The notes: a model not told the origin generated them from the letters alone. Counted from the first letter of the stretch, positions 8,780 to 17,895 are shown. The stretch is DNA of 64,000 nucleotides from Streptomyces canus (GCF_030815415.1 NZ_JAUSWW010000001.1:5952001-6016000); one strand, 5' to 3'. Numbers and translations are program-made.

Positions 8780-9091
8780 GTGGCCGATACAGCGCGTTTG
8801 ACGCAAGCCGTGGATCACTTCGCCGACCGGTTGAGGGCAGCCTCCCAGAGCCGGTTGCAGCGGGGGGCCGCCACCGAGGCACTGGGGCTGGCCAGGGAGT
8901 TGGTCCGCCGGGCGCAGCTTCTCGAAGATCCCTCGAAGGAGCCCCGGGAGATGCCGGACGCCGGGATGTTCGCGGCCGCGGACCAAATCACCGTGGCCGT
9001 GCACGACTTGGCCCTCGTCCTGACGGACGAGGGCCAAGTCGATGAAGCCGTGCAACTGGTGGAGGAGGCGCAGAAGCGCGCCGGGGTCTGA
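8780..9091 (+). CDS. Hypothetical helical protein, probably leaderless mRNA
   Basis: Protein of 103 aa, predicted all-helical, with no recognised domain. It ends in a repeat-like helix pair (VDEAVQLVEEAQKRAG) reminiscent of a single TPR unit. GTG at 8780 has no ribosome-binding site. Instead TTGGCA (8743-8748) and TACGGT (8768-8773, spacer 19) place the transcription start at about the GTG, suggesting a leaderless message. It is followed by a palindrome at 9123-9139. Confidence 0.65.
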   Translation: MADTARLTQAVDHFADRLRAASQSRLQRGAATEALGLARELVRRAQLLEDPSKEPREMPDAGMFAAADQITVAVHDLALVLTDEGQVDEAVQLVEEAQKRAGV

Positions 9092-9122
9092 GCTACCGGG
9101 ATTCCTTCGCAGTGCTCCGGGG

Positions 9123-9139
9123 TTCACCCCGGGGGTGAA
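9123..9139. terminator. Palindrome between hypothetical gene and tnpB element
   Basis: TTCACCCC-G-GGGGTGAA, a perfect 17-bp palindrome 31 bases after the stop codon. It could be a terminator or part of the left-end structure of the adjacent IS200/IS605-type element. Confidence 0.45.
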
Positions 9140-9272
9140 GCGAATCTCACGCCTGCGACGCGGAGCGTCGCGGTGTCGTTCCGGCGGGGCCGGATTGTAC
9201 TGCGGTGACGGTGAAGGTTCGCTCGAATGTTCTTGGTGACGGTACTCGTTCGACGTGCCTAGTGTGATCGTC

Positions 9273-10496
9273 ATGCAGCTCCGGTACGCGTTTCGCCTGT
9301 ACCCGGATGCCGGTCAGCGGATCGCGTTGGCGAGGGCGTTCGGGTGCGCCCGCGTCGTGTTCAACGACTGCGTACGGGCCCGTGAGGACGCCCGCAGGGC
9401 GGGCAGGCCCTTCCCGAAGGCCGGTGAGCTGTCCATCCGTCTGATCACCGAGGCGAAACGGACCATGGAGCGGTCCTGGCTGGGCGAGGTCTCCGCGGTC
9501 GTGCTCCAGCAGTCCCTGCGGGATGCCGAGAGTGCCTACAAGAACTTCTTCGCCTCCCTCAAGGGCACCCGCAAGGGCCCCAAGCTGGGTGCGCCCCGGT
9601 TCAAGTCCCGCAAGGACGCCCGGCAGTCGATCCGGTTCACCGCCAACTCCCGCTGGAACATCACCGCCACCGGCCGGCTCAACCTGCCGAAGATCGGAGC
9701 GGTGAAGGTGAAGTGGTCCCGCACCCTGCCCGCCACGCCCACCTCCGTCACCGTCATCAAGGACAGCGCGGGCAGGTTTTTCGCGTCGTTCGTCATCGAC
9801 ACCGACCCCGTGGCCGACGCGGCCCGGATGCCCGCCACCGGCCAGAGCATCGGCATCGATCTCGGGCTCACCCACTTCGCCGTGCTGTCCACCGGCGAGA
9901 AGATCGACTCCCCGCGGTTTCTGCGCCGGGCGGAGAAGAAGCTGAAGAAGGCCCAGCGCGAGCTGTCCCGCAAACAGAAGGGATCGAACAACCGCACCAA
10001 GGCCCGTCTCAAGGTCGCCCGCGCCCACGCCAAGGTCACCGACGCCCGCAAAGAGTTCCACCACCAGCTCTCCACCCGGCTGATCTCCGAGAACCAAGGA
10101 ATCGCCCTGGAGAGCCTGGCGGTGGCAGGACTCGCGCGTACCCGGCTGGCCAAGTCCGTCTACGACGTGGGCTGGACGGCATTCGTGAACATGCTGGAAT
10201 ACAAGGCGGAACGGTACGGGCGCACCCTGGTCAAGATCGGCCTGTTCGAGCCGACAAGTCAGGTCTGCTCCACCTGCGGGGTCAAGGACGGTCCCAAACC
10301 CCTCACCATTCGGGAATGGACGTGTACCGCCTGCGGCACCCTCCACGACCGGGACCACAACGCCGCACTCAACGTCAAACAGGCCGCCGGACTGGCGGCA
10401 ACAGCCTGCGGAGCGCCGGTAAGACCAGAACCTGTTCTGGCACAGCGTGAAGAAACAGGAAGCCACGGATTCTCCACCGGAAACCGTGCCGCGTAG
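9273..10496 (+). CDS. tnpB: RNA-guided endonuclease TnpB (OrfB_IS605/zinc-ribbon)
   Basis: Full-length TnpB of 407 aa, apparently intact. It has an N-terminal helix-turn-helix-like segment 'YAFRLYPDAGQRIALARAFG', the RuvC-I motif 'GIDLGLTHFAVL' (Asp196), the RuvC-II motif 'IALESLAVAGLA' (Glu280), a zinc ribbon with paired 'CSTC' and 'CTAC', and RuvC-III 'HDRDHNAALNV' (Asp361). Known TnpBs are guided by an RNA made from the element's right end and cut target DNA, helping the element persist. I start at ATG 9273, where family similarity begins; an in-frame GTG at 9255 would add six residues. No tnpA is nearby. Confidence 0.92.
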   Translation: MQLRYAFRLYPDAGQRIALARAFGCARVVFNDCVRAREDARRAGRPFPKAGELSIRLITEAKRTMERSWLGEVSAVVLQQSLRDAESAYKNFFASLKGTRKGPKLGAPRFKSRKDARQSIRFTANSRWNITATGRLNLPKIGAVKVKWSRTLPATPTSVTVIKDSAGRFFASFVIDTDPVADAARMPATGQSIGIDLGLTHFAVLSTGEKIDSPRFLRRAEKKLKKAQRELSRKQKGSNNRTKARLKVARAHAKVTDARKEFHHQLSTRLISENQGIALESLAVAGLARTRLAKSVYDVGWTAFVNMLEYKAERYGRTLVKIGLFEPTSQVCSTCGVKDGPKPLTIREWTCTACGTLHDRDHNAALNVKQAAGLAATACGAPVRPEPVLAQREETGSHGFSTGNRAA

Positions 10497-10556
10497 CGGC
10501 ACGGCAACCAGTCGAGAAGGCCAGAATCCTCGCCCTTCAGGGCGAGGAGCATGTCA
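10400..10556 (+). ncRNA. Candidate omega RNA (tnpB 3' end to right end)
   Basis: By analogy with characterised TnpB systems, the guide RNA overlaps the 3' end of tnpB and ends at the right end of the element. Here that interval ends with the strong hairpin at 10528-10547 and GAGCATGTCAA. The guide would be the roughly 16 bases just after 10556, which are the 3' end of the neighbouring gene. Position and the hairpin are seen; existence of the RNA and its 5' end are inferred. Confidence 0.4.
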
Positions 10557-11336
10557 AAGGCTCGCTATGACCCTGTCGGCCAGGATGTAGACGTTCTCCT
10601 CGCCGCACGCGAAGGTCAGGGTGTACGCGCCCGACACTCCCGAACCGCCCAGCAGTATCGGGGTCTCGCCGGCCGTCAGGGCCGCCGAGAGGCGCTCCGC
10701 GGTCTCCCGGTGACCCGGGGTCATGCAGAGCGTGGTGCCGTCGGTGAAGACATAGACGTCGAGGGTGCCCAGCGGGCCCGGGCGGACGTCGGCCAGTTCC
10801 ACGCGACCGGCGGCCAGTTCCTCGAGGGTGGCCACCGTGCGCTCATGGTCGTTCACCACCGGCGACTGCACCGGGACGAAGTCCGGGTGGGAGGGGTGGC
10901 GGCGGCGGGCCGCGGCCAGCTCCGGGGAGTCCCCGGCGAACTCGTCGATGTCGGCCGTCGGCTCGGAGACCGGCTCCAGGCCCACGAAATCGGCCTGGCG
11001 GGGCAGGAACAGCTCGCTGTCGGGCAGGCCGAGCAGGGTGGGCGCGTCGGAGGCGTCACGGGCCTCCTGGGCGGCCCAGAACGCCCGCGCCTCGGCAAGC
11101 TCCCGCTCCCGCTCCTCGGCGAGGGCCTCGGCCACGGCGGCCCGTATCTCAGCGGCGTCGGCGGAGTGGCGGGCGGCGGGCACGAGACCGTGCGCGGCGG
11201 CCGTGTTCGTCCTGGCGAGCTCGGTGTGCAGGGCCGCGACCTGGCGGCGCAGCTGCATGAGGGTGCGCAGGACGGCGACGGCCACGGCGCCCGTGGCGGC
11301 CGTGGTGACCAGCAAGGCGATCGGCATGGCGCTCAC
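10554..11336 (-). CDS. Membrane-anchored coiled-coil protein, actinobacterial hypothetical
   Basis: Protein of 260 aa with an N-terminal transmembrane helix (about 4-26), a charged helical/coiled-coil segment (about 28-95), an acidic linker and a C-terminal beta-rich domain (about 165-260). No function recognised. The stop codon TGA (10556-10554) coincides with the right end of the tnpB element, so the last residues or the stop itself may have been set by the insertion. It is monocistronic and transcribed toward the element. Confidence 0.75.
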   Translation of the reverse strand: MSAMPIALLVTTAATGAVAVAVLRTLMQLRRQVAALHTELARTNTAAAHGLVPAARHSADAAEIRAAVAEALAEERERELAEARAFWAAQEARDASDAPTLLGLPDSELFLPRQADFVGLEPVSEPTADIDEFAGDSPELAAARRRHPSHPDFVPVQSPVVNDHERTVATLEELAAGRVELADVRPGPLGTLDVYVFTDGTTLCMTPGHRETAERLSAALTAGETPILLGGSGVSGAYTLTFACGEENVYILADRVIASL

Positions 11337-11534
11337 TGACGTACTCCCGGTTCAAAGTCGACCCCCGACTTCCTACATCAGCTTGAAGGGCGGACTATCC
11401 CGCTGTCAGTGCGTAACGTCACGAAACGGGCAGGGCTTTGGGCCCGGGGTTTAGTGCGAGAACGGCTCTGACCTGCGTAAATCCCTTCCCGAAGGGAGAT
11501 AGGTCACATCCTGGGGGAGATTGGATCACAAAAC

Positions 11535-11569
11535 GGCCCAGAACCCTGGTGGTTCAAGGGTTCTGGGCC
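11535..11569. terminator. Terminator downstream of thiolase
   Basis: 13-bp perfect stem, 11535-11547 with 11557-11569, 42 bases after the thiolase stop (minus strand). Confidence 0.85.
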
Positions 11570-11610
11570 CGGGCCTCACGCGGAGTACCCGTGGGATCAC
11601 GGGCAGTTGG

Positions 11611-12831
11611 TCAGCTGAGGCGCTCGATGACCATCGCCATGCCCTGGCCGCCGCCGACACACATCGTCTCCAGACCGAACTGCTTGTCGTGGAACTGGAG
11701 GGAGTTGATGAGCGTGCCCGTGATACGGGCGCCGGTCATGCCGAAGGGGTGGCCGACGGCGATGGCGCCGCCGTTGACGTTCAGCTTGTCCAGGTCGATG
11801 CCGAGGTCGCGGTAGGAGGGGATCACCTGGGCGGCGAACGCCTCGTTGATCTCGACCAGGTCGATGTCGTCGATGGTCAGACCCGCGCGGCGCAGGGCCT
11901 GGGTGCTCGCCTCGACCGGGCCGAGGCCCATGATCTCGGGGGACAGGCCCGACACGCCGGTCGACACGATGCGGGCGAGCGGGGTGAGGCCGAGCTCGCG
12001 GGCCTTGGTGTCGGACATGATGACGACCGCGGCGGCGCCGTCGTTGAGCGGGCAGCAGTTGCCGGCGGTGACGAGTCCGTCGGGACGGAAGACGGGCTTG
12101 AGGCCGCCGACGGCCTCCAGGGTGACGCCGGCGCGCGGACCGTCGTCCTTGCTGACGACCGTGCCGTCGGGAAGCGTCACCGGGGTGATCTCGCGCTCCC
12201 AGAACCCGTTCTTGATGGCCTCTTCGGCGAGGTTCTGCGACCGTACGCCGAACTCGTCCATGTCCTGGCGGGTGACGCCCTTGAGACGGGCGAGGTTCTC
12301 GGCGGTCTGGCCCATCCCGATGTAGGCGTCCGGCACGAGGCCGTCCTCGCGCGGGTCGTGCCAGGTCGTGCCCTCCTGCTGCGCGACCTCGACCGTGCGG
12401 GCCTCGGCCTCGGCGAAGAACGGGTTGTGCGTGTCCGGGAGGCTGTCGGAGTTGCCCTTGGTGAAGCGGGAGACCATCTCGACACCGGCCGAGATGAAGA
12501 CGTCGCCCTCGCCGGCCTTGATGGCGTGCAGGGCCATACGGCTCGTCTGCAGCGAGGAGGAGCAGTAGCGGGTGACCGTACAGCCGGGAAGGTGGTCCAT
12601 CCCCATCTGCACGGCGACGATACGGCCGAGGTTGTTGCCCTGCTCGCCGCCGGGCAGACCGCAGCCGAGGTGCAGGTCGTCGATGTCCCTCGGGTCCAGC
12701 TCAGGAACCTTGGCCAGGGCCGCCTGGATGATCGTGGCGGTGAGGTCGTCCGGGCGGAGGTCCTTCAGCGAGCCCTTGAAAGCGCGGCCGATGGGCGAGC
12801 GGGCGGTCGAGACGATCACTGCTTCGGGCAT
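11611..12831 (-). CDS. Acetyl-CoA C-acetyltransferase (thiolase)
   Basis: Thiolase of 406 aa. The nucleophilic cysteine lies in '[10 protein letters not shown]', the histidine in '[17 protein letters not shown]' and the second catalytic cysteine in '[12 protein letters not shown]'. The enzyme either condenses two acetyl-CoA to acetoacetyl-CoA or cleaves 3-ketoacyl-CoA in beta-oxidation; sequence alone does not decide which. I start at ATG 12831, which has GGAG upstream and directly begins the family's '[19 protein letters not shown]'. A longer start at 12867 would add an atypical 12-residue tail. It is monocistronic with a strong terminator. Confidence 0.92.
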   Translation of the reverse strand: MPEAVIVSTARSPIGRAFKGSLKDLRPDDLTATIIQAALAKVPELDPRDIDDLHLGCGLPGGEQGNNLGRIVAVQMGMDHLPGCTVTRYCSSSLQTSRMALHAIKAGEGDVFISAGVEMVSRFTKGNSDSLPDTHNPFFAEAEARTVEVAQQEGTTWHDPREDGLVPDAYIGMGQTAENLARLKGVTRQDMDEFGVRSQNLAEEAIKNGFWEREITPVTLPDGTVVSKDDGPRAGVTLEAVGGLKPVFRPDGLVTAGNCCPLNDGAAAVVIMSDTKARELGLTPLARIVSTGVSGLSPEIMGLGPVEASTQALRRAGLTIDDIDLVEINEAFAAQVIPSYRDLGIDLDKLNVNGGAIAVGHPFGMTGARITGTLINSLQFHDKQFGLETMCVGGGQGMAMVIERLS

Positions 12832-12977
12832 GACGACTCCATTGGCGTACGAGGTTCTTCGGGGCACGGGCTGGTTGGGAAGTTACCCGTACGTATGGAC
12901 GAGGTCACGGGTATGGGGGTGTGACCCTGACCGCAGTTTACTAAGCGCTTGCTTTCCTCGCCCCCGCCGGGCCGGAG

Positions 12978-14009
12978 TCAGGGCTGTGCCGGGGTCCGCT
13001 CCGGTTCCGTCACCGATACCCGGCGGCGCTTCCTGCGCTTCAGCAGGGCCCAGGGCCCCTTCGGACCCGTCGGCATCGCCGCCGTCACCTCGGTGCCGGG
13101 CTCCGCGACCGCCTCCGCGGCTGCTCGGGCCACCGGCAGGAAGCCCTCGCGGCGGGAGACGTCCGGGCGCTCTTCCTCCGCCGGCCACAGACCCAGGGTC
13201 GCGCAGACCGTGGGCAGGACCGCCATGGCCGCCGTCGCGTACCCCTCCGCCGAGGGGTGGTAGTTGTCCGGACCGAAGAGCTCGCGGGGGTTCGCCGCGA
13301 ACTCCGGGCCGAGCAGGTCGCCCAGGGACACCGTGCGGCCACCCTGTTCGACCGTGCCGATCGTCTGGGCGGCCGCCAGCTGCCGCGAGGCCCGGCGGGC
13401 CAGCCAGCGCAGCGGCTGCTGCACCGGCTCGATCGAACCGAGATCGGGGCAGGTGCCGACCACCACCTCCGCACCCGCCGTACGCAGCCGGCGCACCGCC
13501 GCCGCCAGATGGCGGACCGACTGGGTCGGCGCGATGCGGTGCGTCACGTCATTCGCGCCGATCATGATCACGCAGACGTCCGGCAGCCGCCCGGGGTCCG
13601 CGAGGATCAGCGCCACCTGACGGTCCAGGTCGTCGGAGCGGGCCCCGGGGTTCGCCACGTTGCGCAGCTCCACCGGGCGCTCCGCCACCGCCGCCAGCCC
13701 CGACGCCAGCAGCGCCCCCGGAGTCTGGCCCGAGCGGTGCACGCCCTGGCCCGCGGCCGTGGAGTCGCCCAGCATCGTCAACCGCAACGCGGGTACACCC
13801 GGTGTGGTGTACGCGATGCCGTACAGGCCCTGCGCGTTCGGCACATGCGGCGACGGACCGTTGCCGTTGCCCACCTGCCGCTTGGCCAGCCGCACCTCCG
13901 CCAGCAGCAGCCCCACGGCCGCCGCGCCCACCAGACCGATCCCGCCGCCGCCGTACGCCGCGCCGGCCGCGATCCGCCGGGCCACCCTGGCCCTCGACAT
14001 GCTCGTCAT
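12978..14009 (-). CDS. SGNH/GDSL-family hydrolase, membrane-anchored or exported
   Basis: Esterase/lipase-type protein of about 343 aa. A basic N-terminus and one hydrophobic helix (signal peptide or anchor) precede the SGNH blocks: block I 'TMLGDSTAAGQG' (catalytic Ser), block II Gly in 'NPGARSDDL', block III 'MIGANDVT' (Asn) and block V 'DNYHPSAEGY' (Asp-x-x-His). The C-terminal tail is basic and proline-rich. ATG 14009 and 14000 are both possible, with GGAGG about 12 bases before the former. It is divergent from the cystathionine beta-synthase gene. The substrate is unknown. Confidence 0.88.
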   Translation of the reverse strand: MTSMSRARVARRIAAGAAYGGGGIGLVGAAAVGLLLAEVRLAKRQVGNGNGPSPHVPNAQGLYGIAYTTPGVPALRLTMLGDSTAAGQGVHRSGQTPGALLASGLAAVAERPVELRNVANPGARSDDLDRQVALILADPGRLPDVCVIMIGANDVTHRIAPTQSVRHLAAAVRRLRTAGAEVVVGTCPDLGSIEPVQQPLRWLARRASRQLAAAQTIGTVEQGGRTVSLGDLLGPEFAANPRELFGPDNYHPSAEGYATAAMAVLPTVCATLGLWPAEEERPDVSRREGFLPVARAAAEAVAEPGTEVTAAMPTGPKGPWALLKRRKRRRVSVTEPERTPAQP

Positions 14010-14157
14010 ACGTCGCCGCCACCTCCGTGCTAGCCGTACACCCACTCCTTGCCCCGTACAGGCCGTCGTCCAATCTCAACGGCGAGTGAACGACCGCTCC
14101 GGGCTTTAGGCTGGCGGAACACTTAGACCACATCTTTTGCAGCATCCGGAGACAACG

Positions 14158-15543
14158 GTGCAATTCCACGACTCGATGATCAGCCTCGTCGGCAACACCC
14201 CGCTGGTGAGGCTCAACAACGTCACCAAGGGCATCCAGGCGACCGTCCTGGCCAAGGTGGAGTACTTCAACCCGGGCGGGTCCGTGAAGGACCGCATCGC
14301 CCTGCGCATGATCGAGGCGGCGGAGGAGAGCGGCGCACTCAAGCCCGGCGGGACGATCGTCGAGCCGACCAGCGGCAACACCGGCGTGGGCCTTGCCATC
14401 GTGGCCCAGCAGAAGGGGTACAAGTGCATCTTCGTGTGCCCCGACAAGGTGAGCACCGACAAGATCAACGTGCTGCGGGCCTACGGGGCCGAGGTCGTCG
14501 TCTGCCCCACCGCGGTCGACCCCGAGCACCCGGACTCGTACTACAACGTCTCCGACCGGCTCGTCCGTGAGACGCCGGGTGCGTGGAAGCCCGACCAGTA
14601 CTCCAACCCCAACAACCCCCTGTCCCACTACCACTCCACCGGCCCCGAGCTGTGGGAGCAGACGGAGGGGAAGATCACCCACTTCGTCACGGGTGTGGGG
14701 ACGGGCGGCACCATCTCCGGCACCGGCCGCTATCTCAAGGACGCCAGCGACGGCAAGGTGAAGGTCATCGGCGCCGACCCCGAGGGGTCCGTGTACTCCG
14801 GCGGCTCCGGGCGGCCGTATCTCGTCGAGGGCGTCGGTGAGGACTTCTGGCCGACCGCCTACGACCGGACCGTCGCCGACGAGATCGTCGCCGTGTCCGA
14901 CAAGGACTCCTTCCAGATGACCCGCCGCCTGGCCAAGGAGGAGGGGCTGCTGGTCGGTGGCTCCTGCGGCATGGCCGTCGTGGCGGCGCTGCGGGTGGCC
15001 GAGCGGCTCGGTCCCGACGACGTCGTCGTCGTGCTGCTGCCCGACAGCGGTCGCGGGTACCTGTCGAAGATCTTCAACGACGAGTGGCTGGCGTCCTACG
15101 GATTCCTCGAGGAGTCGGAGCCGGCCGCGAGCGTCGCGGATGTCCTGAGGCACAAGGCGGGCGCCATTCCCAGCCTGGTCCACATGCACCCGGAGGAGAC
15201 GGTCGGTCAGGCCATCGAGGTGCTGCACGAGTACGGCGTCTCCCAGATGCCGGTGGTCAAGCCGGGGGCCGGGCACCCCGATGTCATGGCGGCGGAGGTG
15301 ATCGGCTCCATCGTCGAACGGGACCTCCTGGACGCCCTGTTCACCCAGCGCGCCACCCTCGCCGACCCGCTGGAGAAGCACATGTCCTCGCCTCTGCCGC
15401 AGGTGGGATCCGGTGAGCCGATCGAAGACCTCATGGCGGTCCTGGGCCGTGCGGACGCCGCGATCGTGCTGGTCGAGGGCAAGCCGACCGGAGTGGTGAC
15501 GCGTCAGGACCTTCTCGCGTACATGGCGCGCGCCGCTCAGTGA
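14158..15543 (+). CDS. Cystathionine beta-synthase (PLP domain plus CBS pair)
   Basis: PLP enzyme of 461 aa that condenses serine (or O-acetylserine) with homocysteine to form cystathionine in reverse transsulfuration. The Schiff-base lysine is in 'NPGGSVKDRIA', the phosphate-binding loop is 'GTGGTISGTGRYL', and the asparagine loop is 'EPTSGNTGVG'. Two CBS repeats (about 335-460) follow, as in classical CBS enzymes and unlike cysteine synthase. GTG 14158 has CGGAGA six bases upstream; the TTG at 14137 would add seven poorly conserved residues. A strong terminator follows. Confidence 0.93.
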   Translation: MQFHDSMISLVGNTPLVRLNNVTKGIQATVLAKVEYFNPGGSVKDRIALRMIEAAEESGALKPGGTIVEPTSGNTGVGLAIVAQQKGYKCIFVCPDKVSTDKINVLRAYGAEVVVCPTAVDPEHPDSYYNVSDRLVRETPGAWKPDQYSNPNNPLSHYHSTGPELWEQTEGKITHFVTGVGTGGTISGTGRYLKDASDGKVKVIGADPEGSVYSGGSGRPYLVEGVGEDFWPTAYDRTVADEIVAVSDKDSFQMTRRLAKEEGLLVGGSCGMAVVAALRVAERLGPDDVVVVLLPDSGRGYLSKIFNDEWLASYGFLEESEPAASVADVLRHKAGAIPSLVHMHPEETVGQAIEVLHEYGVSQMPVVKPGAGHPDVMAAEVIGSIVERDLLDALFTQRATLADPLEKHMSSPLPQVGSGEPIEDLMAVLGRADAAIVLVEGKPTGVVTRQDLLAYMARAAQ

Positions 15544-15550
15544 GGCGGAC

Positions 15551-15580
15551 GGGGGTGCCGAACGCAAGCACGGCACCCCC
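15551..15580 (+). terminator. Terminator after cystathionine beta-synthase
   Basis: 10-bp GGGGGTGCCG/CGGCACCCCC stem (15551-15560 and 15571-15580), 10-nt loop, immediately after the stop. Confidence 0.9.
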
Positions 15581-15998
15581 GGAGGCCCTTCCGCTCAGCT
15601 CACGGGCGTGATCCGAAGGATCCCGGGAACGAACGCGGCCCGACGCGACCGACCGGGCGGAAGAAAGAAGGGCCGCCGGGTGACGTCGTGGCCTTGGCCC
15701 CGCCGGCCTTCCTCGCCAAGAGGGGAAGTGACGGTGAACGTCCGGTGAACCGGTGGGGTGGCGGGCGGACTTTCGGTTGTCCACCGAAGTGGTGGACTTC
15801 GCGGAAGTGGTACGAGCGCGTCACGTCCGCGCAGCACACGCTTAACACGGGTCGGGCACATTAGTGGATGTCGGCAGGGCGGGAGCGGCTCCCCGCCCAG
15901 GCCGGCACCCAAACGGCGTCACAGGACCTCCGGAGCGGCTCCCGGACCTCCACAGACGCCTTGGACGCGAGGCCCGGCCTGACCCGGTCAGCGTCCCT
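15581..15998. other. Intergenic spacer, no convincing gene
   Basis: About 420 bases with several short open frames on both strands, none with a ribosome-binding site, family similarity or typical codon bias. It separates two terminators and no promoter is obvious. I see nothing I can name. Confidence 0.5.
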
Positions 15999-16053
15999 CG
16001 CGGGGACCGCCGTCGTCCCGCCCCCCGGCAACGGGGGTGCGGCGGTCCCCGCG
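15999..16053 (-). terminator. Long two-tier hairpin downstream of the MmyB-type regulator
   Basis: 13-bp perfect outer stem (15999-16011 with 16041-16053), with an inner C-rich/G-rich stem inside. It lies 67 bases past the stop of the minus-strand regulator, so it probably terminates that transcript. Confidence 0.7.
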
Positions 16054-16119
16054 AAAGCTCCTTTCTGCGCCTGAACCGGCGCCGCTCTCGCGGACGTGGT
16101 CGCCCGCCGTCGTGGTTCC

Positions 16120-16983
16120 TCAATCAGGGGTTGCGGCCGTCGTCGCTTTCCAACTGCCCAGCAACTGCAACCGCTCCGCCGTCTCCGACCCCGGCTCCGG
16201 TGTGTAGACCAGTAGTGTCAGGTCGCCTTCTCCCGGGAGCGTCAGCGTCTCGTAGGGGAGCACCAGTCGGCCCGCGGCCGGGTGCTGGACGCGCTTCACG
16301 CCGTAGGCGCACTCCCTGACCTGGTGGTCGGCCCACAGGCGGCGGAAGTCCTCGCTCTTGAGGGAGAGTTCGCCGACGAGTGCGGTCAGCTGCCGGTCGT
16401 TCTGGTGGTGGCCGGCCTGGACCCGCAGATGGGCCACGGACTGGGCGGCCACGGCCTGCCACTCCGGGTAGAGGTCATGGGCCGCGGGGTCGAGGAAGAC
16501 CTGGCGGGGGATGCTGCGGGCCTCGGCCGTCGTACCGCTGTAGCCGAAGACGGCGTCGGCCAGGGCGTTCCAGGCCAGGACGGTCATACGGCGGTCCAGG
16601 ACGAAGGCCGGGGTGCGGTCCATGCTGTCGAGCAGCAGCTGGATGCCCGCGCGGACCCGGGGCGCGGCCGGGCGCGCGCCCTGTTTACGGGGCCGGGCCA
16701 CCGCGTGCAGATAGGCGTGTTCCGTCTCGTCGAGGCGCAGTACGCGCGCGACGGCGTCCAGGACGGCATCGGAGACTCCCCCAGACTTCGTCCGGGAGGG
16801 ACCCCCAGGGCCTCTGCCCTGTTCCAGACGGATGTAGTAGTCGACGCTCACGCCCGCCAGCTGCGCCACCTCCTCGCGGCGCAGACCGGGTACGCGGCGC
16901 CGCCCGTGCGAGGGCAGCCCCACTTCCTCCGGCTGGATACGAGCACGGCGTGTGCGCAGAAAGTCTCCGAGGTCCCCGTCCAT
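16120..16983 (-). CDS. Helix-turn-helix regulator with MmyB-like ligand domain
   Basis: Transcriptional regulator of 287 aa. The N-terminal XRE-type HTH shows 'RVPGLRREEVAQLAGVSVDYYIRLEQGRG'-like spacing (residues about 25-55), and the C-terminal MmyB domain (about 115-280) is thought to bind a fatty-acid-like ligand. Between the HTH and the 'VLDAVARVLRL' helix lies an extra Gly/Pro/Ser stretch encoded by a palindromic repeat (16774-16806). The gene is divergent from an SDR oxidoreductase, its likely target. TACGAT at 16996-16991 is seven bases before the ATG, and no ribosome-binding site is seen, so the message may be leaderless. Confidence 0.87.
   Translation of the reverse strand: MDGDLGDFLRTRRARIQPEEVGLPSHGRRRVPGLRREEVAQLAGVSVDYYIRLEQGRGPGGPSRTKSGGVSDAVLDAVARVLRLDETEHAYLHAVARPRKQGARPAAPRVRAGIQLLLDSMDRTPAFVLDRRMTVLAWNALADAVFGYSGTTAEARSIPRQVFLDPAAHDLYPEWQAVAAQSVAHLRVQAGHHQNDRQLTALVGELSLKSEDFRRLWADHQVRECAYGVKRVQHPAAGRLVLPYETLTLPGEGDLTLLVYTPEPGSETAERLQLLGSWKATTAATPD
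16774..16806. repeat. Palindromic repeat inserted in frame in a regulator gene
   Basis: CTCCCCCAGACTTCGTCCGG and the following GAGGGACCCCC form an imperfect hairpin with a TTC loop. The motif is familiar to me as a short dispersed Streptomyces palindrome. It adds about 11-14 residues to the protein without breaking the frame. Confidence 0.55.
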
Positions 16984-17133
16984 GAGTTCGATCGTAGGGG
17001 AGCGGCGGGCTGCGAACCTGGTACTGGCAGACCCAGGAAAAGCGCATCCCTGGGTACGGCGGACCGGGCGGCGCAGGGTGGTGGTCGTCGCCGGGGGCGC
17101 CCGGCGGACTTCCGGCCACTGAGGAGCACCGCA

Positions 17134-17895
17134 ATGTCGTACGAGAATCTGTCCGGCCGTACCGCCGTCGTCACCGGGGCCGCGAGCGGGATCGGTGAGG
17201 CCATCGCCGTACTGCTGGCCGCGCAGGGTGCGAAGGTCGCGCTGCTGGCGCGGCGTCAGGAGCGGCTGGACGCCGTCGTCGAGAAGATCCGCGCCGATGG
17301 CGGGCAGGCGCTCGCCGTGGTCGCCGACGTGACCGACGACGGTTCGGTGGACGCGGCCGTCGAGCGGATCCATGCCGCCTACGGGGCTGTCGACCTGGTG
17401 GTGAACTCGGCGGGCGTGATGCTGCCGAACCCGGTCGACGACGGGCGCGTCGACGAGTGGCAGCGGATGATCGACACCAATGTCACCGGGGTACTGCGGA
17501 TGATCCGGGCCTTCACCGCCGATCTGGTGGGCACCGCCGCCGAGGGGCGGACCGCGGACCTCGTGAACATCTCGTCCATCGGTGCGCACATCACGTTCCC
17601 CAACTACGCGGTGTACGGGGCCACCAAGGCCGCGCTGACCTATCTCTCGCAGTCGCTGCGGAGTGAGTTCGGGCCGCGCGATGTGCGGGTCACCAACGTC
17701 GAGCCGGGGCTGACGCAGACCGAACTCGCCTCGCACATCGACAGCGACGGGCTGCGGGAGCAGCTCGGCGGGATGGTCGACGCGGTGGGCACGCTGTCGG
17801 CCGAGGAGGTCGCCGACGTCGTCGCATACGTCGCCAGCCGTCCCCGGCACGTCAACCTGCGGCAGATCATGGTGCTGCCGACCCGGCAGGCGTGA
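17134..17895 (+). CDS. SDR-family NAD(P)-dependent oxidoreductase
   Basis: Classical short-chain dehydrogenase of 253 aa. The cofactor motif is 'TGAASGIGEA', the structural motif is 'VNSAGVM', the catalytic Ser lies in 'VNISSIGAH' and the active-site pair is 'YAVYGATKAA' (Tyr-x3-Lys). 'ALLARRQERL' after beta-2 suggests NADP preference. Substrate unknown. It is divergent from the MmyB-type regulator, a pairing common in actinobacteria that implies local control. The stop lies nine bases from the convergent neighbour's stop. Confidence 0.92.
   Translation: MSYENLSGRTAVVTGAASGIGEAIAVLLAAQGAKVALLARRQERLDAVVEKIRADGGQALAVVADVTDDGSVDAAVERIHAAYGAVDLVVNSAGVMLPNPVDDGRVDEWQRMIDTNVTGVLRMIRAFTADLVGTAAEGRTADLVNISSIGAHITFPNYAVYGATKAALTYLSQSLRSEFGPRDVRVTNVEPGLTQTELASHIDSDGLREQLGGMVDAVGTLSAEEVADVVAYVASRPRHVNLRQIMVLPTRQA

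Larger units (their letters stand above)
9140..10556 (+). mobile_element. IS200/IS605-type element with solo tnpB
   Basis: The element consists of a tnpB gene flanked by subterminal hairpins and has no tnpA transposase. On the left is a perfect 7-bp hairpin GCGACGC-GGA-GCGTCGC (9155-9171). On the right is CCTCGCCC-TTCA-GGGCGAGG (10528-10547) followed by GAGCATGTCAA, resembling the right ends of actinobacterial tnpB elements. There are no terminal inverted repeats or target duplication, as expected for the family. The right boundary (about 10556) is fairly clear; the left boundary is a guess. It would need a TnpA in trans to move. Confidence 0.65.

Noticed and set aside
15595-15912. Minus-strand open frame in the spacer after cystathionine beta-synthase
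   Set aside because: Lacks a start signal and typical codon use and overlaps other random frames.
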